Assembly: GCF_000801105.2 (NCBI RefSeq)
Contig: NC_079516.1
Location: 12,338,001-12,402,000, forward strand
Length of the DNA stretch: 64,000 bases
Direction: 5' to 3'
From: Raphanus sativus
Taxonomy: Eukaryota; Streptophyta; Magnoliopsida; Brassicales; Brassicaceae
The stretch's first letter is position 1; every line of letters starts with the position of its first letter. The notes below the pieces were generated by a model. The model saw only the letters and a program-made list of their open reading frames with translations, searched no databases and was not told the origin of the DNA. This document shows positions 56,544-64,000 of the stretch, piece after piece. The position numbers and the translations under genes were made by a program.

Positions 56544-57086
56544 GTTAATTACACTATGGCGGACAAAAAGAAAGTAGGCTGAAACGAGTATTTTATTAAG
56601 CAATCGATTTGGTCTCTTTGGCCCCAACATCACCGAGAACAACTTATATTTTATACTCTCATCTTCCTTAGTGTTATCTACTTTTATCATCGAATTTAAT
56701 ACAAACAATAATGTTATGATTATCCTATACCCAGTCATTTAAAAGCTAGATTCCTTTAAATTAAATGTATAAAATTTGTATGATAAGCTTCAATCATTAA
56801 ACTTCATTATTTTAATTGAGTGCATTAATATTTTTTTCTAAAAGCAGTGGAAACAAAATCATCATTTTATTTTATACTATGCATATATCTTCACGTTCAA
56901 GAAACATAATTTACACGTCATAACAAAACGACAAAAGCAAAGACTCTTCTTATCCACAGTCCAAACCCGAAAGCATATACTATTACACAAGCGCGAGTTA
57001 CAACTTGTTTTGACTACATACGTTATCTAAGATCTCCTCATTCCTTCTTGAACTGTGACACGTGTCATACACTCACGTCCCTTGAA
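56544..57086. other. EXL2 3' flank
   Basis: AT-rich, then the probable EXL2 3' UTR from about 56880. A 78-aa minus ORF overlapping the MITE is taken as chance. Confidence 0.45.
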
Positions 57087-57992
57087 TCAACCCAGAGTCT
57101 TGCACGTTGAGGTCTGTGGATCCCACATCGCCGGCAAGAGATATTTCCTCCCAGCGAGTCCACGAGCGTTGAAGCTAGACCCGGTCGTTTTGTCAACGAG
57201 CACTTGACCCGCGTAACCCGGGTAAGAACCCGGCCCGAACATGCCGGTACAAGCGGAGACAGCTTCGAGTGGAGCGGTTGGTGGGCCCTGGAAATACCCG
57301 TTCTTAAAGGGATTCGTGACGGTGTTAGCGAGAAGCGTGGCGAGGTTAATAATCATCCCGTCAACTCCGACGTCGCCGTTAGGAGAAACCAAAGGCGGGC
57401 CTTGTGGGCCGTAAATGGGCTGGTGAAACGGCCACGCGCAGTATCCCGGACACATCGTCTCGGCGTTTCCGACCCAGACGTAAGCCTCACCGTTGTTGGC
57501 TGCGCGGCGCGAAGTGGAGACGGATGACCCGTGGGACCCGCAACGGTTCATACAGAAACCCTCGACGTTAACGTCTTTCGCCGTTAAAACGACGGTTATC
57601 GAGCTGAGCCCGCCGTTAAGTTTGGCCGACAAAGCGCGGAGGTTAGGATTCTTGAGGTATTTTCCGAGAGGGTAGTTCTCGAGGAGGAGCTGTTTCCCGA
57701 CGACGAGCGTCGAGGCTCCGCCTTTGTAATTCTCCGTCGTCTTCCACCAGGACGCGACGGAAGGAGCCGCTTCTTTGGAGCTGAGCGAGCGGATGAAGTC
57801 GACGATCACGGACCGTTGGGTGGGCGTGAAGCGACCGTACCAGACGAGGTTGACGTTGATGTTGCCTTTCAAGAGAGCGCCGTTGTGGTATTTGAGAACG
57901 AGCGGCTGTTCTTTGACCAACGCGGCGGAGGAAATACCGGCGATGGCGGCGAGGACGGTGAGGAAGATGGCGAAACGGTAACTATAAGCCAT
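57087..57992 (-). CDS. EXL2: EXORDIUM-like 2 (PHI-1 family secreted protein)
   Basis: An intact intronless ORF predicts 301 aa. The N-terminus (MAYSYRFAIFLTVLAAIAGI) is a signal peptide, so the protein is secreted to the apoplast. The rest is the phosphate-induced/EXORDIUM domain, with LKYHNGALLKGNINVNLVWY near 32-51, CMNRCGSHG near 147-155, CPGYCAWPF near 181-189, GDVGVDGMIINLATLLANT near 205-223 and KYLLPAMWDPQTSTCKTLG at the end. Paired cysteines suit an extracellular protein. EXL proteins relate to brassinosteroid-dependent growth and carbon status. It matches Arabidopsis At5g64260 and ends the collinear block here. No defect was seen. Confidence 0.95.
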   Translation of the reverse strand: MAYSYRFAIFLTVLAAIAGISSAALVKEQPLVLKYHNGALLKGNINVNLVWYGRFTPTQRSVIVDFIRSLSSKEAAPSVASWWKTTENYKGGASTLVVGKQLLLENYPLGKYLKNPNLRALSAKLNGGLSSITVVLTAKDVNVEGFCMNRCGSHGSSVSTSRRAANNGEAYVWVGNAETMCPGYCAWPFHQPIYGPQGPPLVSPNGDVGVDGMIINLATLLANTVTNPFKNGYFQGPPTAPLEAVSACTGMFGPGSYPGYAGQVLVDKTTGSSFNARGLAGRKYLLPAMWDPQTSTCKTLG

Positions 57993-58073
57993 TTTAAGAA
58001 GTTTGTTTTGTAAGATAGTTCAGAGGTTTTGTTTGAGGTTTTATAGAATGAAATGAATACAGAGGCCAGAGGG

Positions 58074-58081
58074 TATTTATA
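58074..58081 (-). promoter_or_regulatory. TATA box of EXL2
   Basis: TATAAATA on the minus strand lies 82 bp before the EXL2 ATG. Upstream (about 58138 and 58200) there are CCACGT/GACGTGG words of the ACGT-core type bound by bZIP factors. Confidence 0.6.
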
Positions 58082-58219
58082 CCACAAACGTAGACGAGCG
58101 AAACAGCTGTCGTAGCATAGGTGTGGTTGTCCGAAAGTGCCACGTAGAGTGGTATGAATGGATGGTAAGGTCTTTGACAGCCTGGAAGGTGCGTCAACTG
58201 TGACGTGGTTAGTCTCCAT

Positions 58220-59223
58220 AGCGTGTATTAAATTTAAGTGATGCTTAGCCGATAATTTTGTTATTTTAAAGAAGTTTTAAACTTTAATCTTACGCCATGC
58301 GGAGAGACATGCTCGTCCATGCGCATTTGTATAAATTTTTAATGAGTGTAGACATTAGACAATGTAATACAATTAAATAAGCAAATACATATATACACAT
58401 ATATGAATCTTGAAAATTAGATTAAATTGGATAGGTACATTTCATAGTCTTTAATTCTTTTTTCTTCGAGCTGTCATAGACTCAAAAGTCTTAGCTATTA
58501 AAACATTTTGAAGTTTATGAATACAAACCGAGTATAGTTTAAATGCAAAAGCCCATTCTGAATTCGAATGCAAGGATTAGTCAAAAAGAAATCAGATGCA
58601 AGGAACTTAGTATAAAATACAGCTAGCTCGAAACTAGTATTAAAAGGTGGCTATAAATTACATCAACTAGTTGTTTCAAAAAGTGGATGTGGTTTCTCTG
58701 ATTTTGATACCATGATACATTCTTCAACAGTTCAACATGTACATATAGTCAAAAACCAGATTTCAGTTATAAGAGATGCATAGAAAACCTAAAACAATTA
58801 CTTTTAAAGAGAATGTTAAATTTTATATTTTATATCACTGTTATTAAATTTCTAATTGATCTTTTGTTTAAAGTTAAACAAGCACTAGTCTCGTCTACCC
58901 TTATATTTTTATATGGATAAATTTATTTGAACGAGTTAATAAATTATTCACTGGTTTTCCTTAAGGAAAACATATGCGAACAAATATAGATTTTTAGGTC
59001 AGCAGCCAACAATTACGTGTTAAATGTCACTATTTAAAACTTTCACTAATGTTTTCCGTATATTGGCATCATGGGTCATGCACTCATGGCTAGCAACGGT
59101 TCTGAGATTTCAAAGACAAACAAATAAAAAGAAGAGTGTCCACTTTGTTAAGAAATATAAAAATTGCAAGTATAATCATTTGAAGCTTCCATAAATTGAC
59201 CCTTGAAACTTCATAACTATACT
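58220..59223. other. Intergenic, AT-rich, no gene seen
   Basis: EXL2 promoter-distal sequence. No ORF, repeat or RNA gene is recognised. Confidence 0.4.
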
Positions 59224-59241
59224 AAGCTGATAATTTGAAAT

Positions 59242-60087
59242 AAAACCTTTTAGATTACGTAATCTCTCTCTCTAGTTTTCCTCTGACTTCTCTCTAGAAC
59301 GTTCACACCGTCGTTAATCAGTCTCCGGCCGGCGATTACGGCTCTCCTCGCTGCCGCCGGTCCGGTCATCGTCTTTCTTTACCTCTGTTTTTTCTTTTTC
59401 TTTTTCTAGTTTACGGTCATGCATCTTAGTCTCCGGTGGTGGTCCGTCTTTGTTTTTCCGGGAAACGGTAGCGTATGCTCCGTTCTTCGCCGGCGGTTGA
59501 CACTGGGGCCATACCGTTTCCGTCTTCGGTATTGGTCGCCGGCTTCTGATTCCCACGGATGCATTCGGGCTGAGAGTAGGGTGTTTCGTTATGGTGGTTG
59601 GTGGCTGGATTCAGAGGAGATCTCGGCGGCGACGATGGATGCTCTCTGAAGTTCGAGCCCTTGAAGATTGACGCCGAACCCTATACCTCTAATATTGTCG
59701 TTGGAGGTGGTTTCGGCGTCCTTTGGTCTTTTCCCGGTGATTCCAGTGGTTCTCATGTCGTTTGGTTCAGCGTCAATCTCTGTTTGGAATGGAGTTGGTG
59801 GTTTGAAGCTCCGGTGAAGATGTGGTTGTGGCCCCAACGGCGAGCTCGAGCCGTGTGAGAAGACGAAGCGCCAGTGTCTGATACGCGTCTCCTAGGCGGT
59901 TGTGGTTTCAACACGTGGAGGGGTGTGCTGCAGGGAAACGGTGCGGTTGTTGGGTCACGATTTTCCATTTGGGCTTCGAGCGTTTGGTGTTTGTGGGCCT
60001 TTTGGTTTGTTTAATGTAGTTTGAGCCGGGTTTGGGCCTTTGTAATATTTTACTTTTTCTAATAATATTTCAGATGTCAAAAAAAAA
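59242..60087 (+). mobile_element. Non-coding retroposon with poly-A and 18-bp TSD (Sadhu-like)
   Basis: An 846-bp segment ends in poly-A (60079-60089) and is flanked by aagctgataatttgaaat at 59224-59241 and 60088-60105. The first third is pyrimidine-rich; the middle is GC-rich with several short ORFs on both strands (76-86 aa), none recognisable. Size, poly-A and lack of a long ORF resemble Arabidopsis Sadhu retroposons. A 5'-truncated LINE is the alternative. Confidence 0.8.
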
Positions 60088-60105
60088 AAGCTGATAATTT
60101 GAAAT

Positions 60106-60957
60106 TTCTGTCAAAATTTTTTTATTAGGTTTCCTCGACTTTGTCCAAAGAAGGCTTTACACATTTGTCATATACATGATCTTTTACGCAGCAAATACAT
60201 AGACACCATAATTGTTTGGCTGTACTAGAAGAAGAAGTCATTACGCGTTTCAAAGCCTAGAATAGTTTGTTTGTCAATAATCAGAAGAAAATATTTAATT
60301 ATTCTCTTATTTAAAAACTAATGATTATTAGTTCTGTATTTATTTAGGGGAGGTTCCTTTGGAATTAAAGGGCGCCACTGAATTCAAGAAAGTGACAAGG
60401 GATCTGATACCGTGTGATGATCGTTTTTACTTGGGGGAGGTCCCCTCCACACGGCTCTACCTTTGGTTTCTGCGGGGACCACCACACGAGTGATACGTAT
60501 TTACTTACGCACAGTGTATATGTATAATACTATACATTGTACATTTATATAGACTTGTAAACAGTTTACGTATGTATATAGAAAAATACGGTGCACTTGA
60601 GTAAATTAGTCGTGTAGCTGGGGAAATAAGATAGTATTAGATACGCCTCCAGGATGAGTACGAACCACGCCCTTATTACAGTCCATTATTGGTCTATTAT
60701 ATCATTTTCTTTGACGTTATCTTACTTGTCAGTACTCGAGAGTAATCCAGGGTTATTTTGACACGTTTAAAATCTTACTCCTGCTGTATGTGAAAAATGA
60801 ATATGTAAACTGTAGAAGCAACAAATATCAAGAGTGCATGAGTTAAAATTTCCTTATATATATATATATATATTGCTAACTACCGTAGCTAAGCAGCACT
60901 AGTTCATGTTGCTTGCAGCTTCTGTATAATAATTCATATCCTTTGTTGGTATGTGAG
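60106..60957. other. Intergenic with GC-rich palindrome and TA repeat
   Basis: A palindromic word GGGGGAGGTCCCCTCC lies at about 60434-60449 in an otherwise AT-rich region, and a (TA)n tract at 60854-60873. No gene is seen. Confidence 0.45.
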
Positions 60958-61214
60958 CAGTGGCGGAGGCAAGAAATATTCTTATTGGGGTCAGTGATCT
61001 TAAATTGGGGGTAAAAAGTATTTCAGAAAGGAGACATATACAAAGAACCTTTGTAATTTACACTTTTTTGAGCAACAAACATTTTATTTAAATAAAGACT
61101 TAAGAGTACAAGATTAAAATGAGTTTAAGCCCAAGGCAATATGTAATTTACACTAAATTAATTTTTTTTGTTGGGTTCAGTGACCCCACCCTATTGAACG
61201 TGCCTCCGCCACTG
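60958..61214. mobile_element. hAT-type MITE with 8-bp TSD
   Basis: Perfect 14-bp inverted ends CAGTGGCGGAGGCA and TGCCTCCGCCACTG bound a 257-bp element. TATGTGAG flanks it at 60950-60957 and 61215-61222. The ends are like those of the MITE at 55574-55812. Confidence 0.92.
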
Positions 61215-61222
61215 TATGTGAG

Positions 61223-62657
61223 TAACTGTAAGTTGTTGCATGAATGGTATAATATATATATATATATATATATATATGGGATTCATAGGATCATGACCAC
61301 ACTTTAGGGAGTCATCATTTTGATTTTTCTTTTCCTGATGTCAGCATTTGGTTTTTAGCTTGGCTTGTTTCTATTTTAATTGAGCTGAGTGGAAATATTT
61401 TAGCGTCTTTAGCAATTTAATTTGCGGATACAAAGAAAAGTTGAGCTTAATATATCACAGTCAACATATTTTTGGCCGACATACTTCCAAATTCACAAGG
61501 ACCAGTACATTATTGATCCCATCATCTCAATTCTCAAGCTTTTCAGTTTGTGTCGCTAGATAAGATACAATACATTATACATCTAACCTGTAACCTGTGT
61601 CATGAGTTTTAGATATATTTTGCACAAGAATACTATATTTTTAGTAAAATATTAACTAGGAATGAATGAGGCTCATAGTTAAAAAGAAAAATCATACTTA
61701 AGACAAAACTATTAATTGAATGGAAACAAACAAGAACGAAATATCTAACAATCTAAATCTAATCAATGAAGTAAAGGGGGAAAATGTTTAAATAAGTGAA
61801 AATGTGTAAAAGAAGGTAAAGGAGTCCACGTGCGGATGAGAGATCGAGTAGTCGGCACGGAAAGACACAAAAAGAAAAAAGAGTTGATTACAGTATAGGA
61901 CACATTTTGAGTTTCTATTGCATATTAAGACACTTTCTGCTTGTAAGACACTTTGTGATGGGCCCAAAGAGAATGTAGACTATTATACCCTCGTTGAGAC
62001 AAAAGAGAAATTGACTTATGATTTAGTCATGGTTTAGTCACATGAACTTTTTGTTCTCGTTTCAATTTTTTTTTTTAAATTGTTTCAAAATAGTTTGAAA
62101 TAATTATTTTATTTTTTATCAAAAATTTTGGTTATGATGTGGATGTCGACACCAACTTGATTATGGATAAAAAAAATCTTTTAAATTTGTGGATAGAGAA
62201 TTGAATCTTAATATGGTGAATAGTCATTCAAACACTAAACATAGATAAAAAAATTGTGACACATTAAAAGGCTATAATATAGATGACAATGTGTCCACAA
62301 TCTCAAAGATCAACAAGTTAATAAATTCAAACCAAAAACAGTCAATTACATGGAGAAAAACAAAGGTTGGGTGATGAAAAACAAAACTAAACAAACCAAG
62401 AAGTTAATAACTTCAAACATGTCCAACAAAAAAAACAAAGCTCAAAACACTCGATCATATTTGGATAGTGTTGTGGAATATAAAAATGTGGATGGCTATA
62501 CTTGGAACATGAGTATGTGAAAGTATTGTAGCAGAGAGATGTGGATGTTGATGGTGGTTATTTTTATACTCTGTAAATGTTGTTCAGAACGTCATGAATG
62601 GAACTGTGAACAGGAGGCCAGATACCTGCCTCAGTTTCTAGGGAAAGCTCAACTGTC
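61223..62657. other. Intergenic, AT-rich, no gene seen
   Basis: A (TA)n tract lies at 61250-61277. No ORF over 60 codons with recognisable content is present. Confidence 0.4.
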
Positions 62658-62689
62658 TCAAGAATATAGAAAGCTATTTTGTTCACATA

Positions 62690-63180
62690 ATACGAGATAA
62701 ATCAACCTCCACTTTGGTGATTTGCTCCTCCTTCCATTCTCCACCATGTCCATGTCGCCTCCACCTTTGTATCCCTCACAACTTTTACTTCCACCGTATC
62801 CACCACCACCTCCACCTCCTCCTCCTCCTCCCTGAGTAACCATCTCCACCACCACTGAATCCACCTCCGTTATGGATACGACCACAACTTCCAATTTGGT
62901 ATCCACCGCCATCATAGCCGCCTCCTCCGTATCCACCACCTCCGCATCCATAACCACCTTAACCTCCACTCTAGTATCCACCTCTACTTTTACCTTCGTA
63001 TCCCCCACTCTCACGTCTTCCACCTCCACCGTATCCACCTCCTCCTCCTCTCGAGTAACCACCATTGTATCCACCTTTCACTTTCATATCCACAACCACA
63101 ACCACCACAACGTCCACTCCAGTATCCACCGCCACATCCACCACGGCCTCCGCAAGTTGCTCTCGCTTCCACTCCCGTTT
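62690..63180 (-). pseudogene. Glycine-rich protein remnant
   Basis: On the minus strand one frame gives Gly/Tyr-rich repeats of the kind GGYGGGG, GGGYDGGGYQIGS and CGGRGGCGGGYWSGRCGG. It is interrupted by stops (for example GGY-stop-SGG-stop-GGYG near 62960) and at least one frameshift near 63070, so no long glycine-rich ORF survives. The open ORFs on plus (62872-63351, Ser/Thr-rich) and minus (62658-63074) are other frames of the same repetitive GGN sequence. Gly-rich cell-wall or RNA-binding proteins have such repeats; which one is not clear. Confidence 0.5.
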
Positions 63181-64000
63181 TCAATTCCCGTAACGGCGGC
63201 GCAGAAGAAGAAGATCAAGAGAAGGTTAGGGATCCGAAGATCCTATCAACTCAAGACTGGAAATTTTCATCGGCGGAACCAGAACGCCATCAAAATTGAT
63301 TTGCAGAGCAATCTTATCATCAATGTCTCTATCAAAATTGACACATCGTAAATAGTGATGAAGGCAGCAAAGGGCTGAAATCTTGCACTGTTACTCTCAT
63401 ACGCTGGCACCAGAGAAGGAAATTGCAGTCTACGAACATAGCCAAGCCTTGGTAATCTGACATCAATTAGAAAAAAAAATTAGGGTTCTATCTCTTCATC
63501 GGGAGAAGAAGGACAACTAAAGAGATTAAAGTTACTGATTGGAGATAATAATTGGGAAAATGGAATTTTTCTCTTTTACTTTTTTTTAGACTTTAAACAA
63601 TTAATCAATAAACCAAAATATTTTGGTTGAGAAAGCAACGAAAGTAACGACAAGAATATGTTGATGGAGGGCATATATGACAATCAACACCACTAAAATA
63701 TGTGGCAAGTGGATTGTGTTCTTTCTTGTAATTAGAAACACAAAAAGTGTCTCTGGAGGTAAATTTTTCAAGAAAAAACAACAACGGTGAACTTATCCTG
63801 CAACCTCATACTTTTGAACACAATACGTGTACTATTTTCCGAGATATTGATGTTGTCCTAATTATTTTTATATCACCTTGTCTGAGACATCTCTCAGTAG
63901 GACGAATCAGTTTCTGGACGTGACGACGTGACCTATACCTTACACATTCATTTATTGCAATTGCTATACATTGTCAAATCTACAACAAAGTTACGGAGTT
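63181..64000. other. Right edge, no clear gene
   Basis: Minus-strand sequence at 63470-63350 has coding-like composition (LPRLGYVRRLQFPSLVPAY) but no confirmed ORF. The rest is AT-rich. Confidence 0.35.

Noticed and set aside
57204..58219. ORFs opposite and upstream of EXL2
   Set aside because: They overlap the conserved EXL2 coding region in other frames or cover its promoter, and carry no recognisable domain.
60434..60449. GC palindrome as a terminator or regulatory hairpin
   Set aside because: It is isolated, with no gene or element boundary attached. Noted only as a feature of the intergenic region.

Overview
This is a nuclear plant sequence, most likely from a Brassicaceae species close to Brassica or Raphanus. 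Spliced eukaryotic genes, plant retrotransposons and MITEs support plant origin. The single-copy genes resemble Arabidopsis chromosome 5 proteins so closely, and in the same order, that I read the window as one stretch collinear with Arabidopsis At5g64420 to At5g64260. From left to right these genes are POL5/MYBBP1A-like (-), OPT4 (+), a J-like protein of the At5g64360 type (+), SAC51 with its leader peptide uORF (+), the PPR gene MTL1 (+), plastid dicarboxylate translocator DiT2 (+) and EXL2 (-). Several genes that I recall between these in Arabidopsis (HEN4, FKBP12, NPH3 and others) are absent, as expected for a copy that lost genes after the Brassica genome triplication. The Arabidopsis comparisons are from memory, not from a search.

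Layout. 1-1145: 5' part of the POL5-like gene. 1350-3060: TIR-bounded element, AT-rich repeats and a SINE with target-site duplications (TSDs). 3.4-13.6 kb: a 10-kb complex tandem array (alternating ~350 and ~490-570 bp units with an inner 21-bp minisatellite), broken by a 1-kb unrelated segment. 14.4-18.6 kb: OPT4. 19.6-20.7 kb: J-like gene. 21.1-26.7 kb: a full-length but decayed L1-type LINE with a 17-bp TSD. 28.2-30.3 kb: an intronless DC1-domain gene. 30.6-34.3 kb: a duplicated 3' end of the J-like gene, a Mutator-type MITE with telomere-like inner repeats and a DEAD-box helicase pseudogene. 35.0-36.7 kb: SAC51 with an intact 53-aa uORF but an in-frame TGA in the main ORF. 38.0-40.2 kb: MTL1. 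40.9-52.6 kb: a Sirevirus-type Copia element inserted into codon 5 of DiT2. 52.6-54.8 kb: the rest of DiT2. 55.5-58.1 kb: two MITEs and EXL2. 59.2-64.0 kb: a Sadhu-like retroposon, a hAT MITE and a decayed glycine-rich coding region.

The most informative points are: (1) the Copia insertion splits the DiT2 promoter and first five codons from the rest of the gene, with two LTRs that look identical and a clean TCGCT duplication; (2) the 100-N gap inside that element is flanked by two overlapping copies of the same ~2.7 kb pol segment, which looks like an unmerged contig overlap; (3) the SAC51 main ORF carries a premature stop while its regulatory uORF is intact; (4) intron 1 of the POL5-like gene ends in GG where AG is expected. 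I found no rRNA, convincing tRNA, CRISPR or bacterial-type feature.
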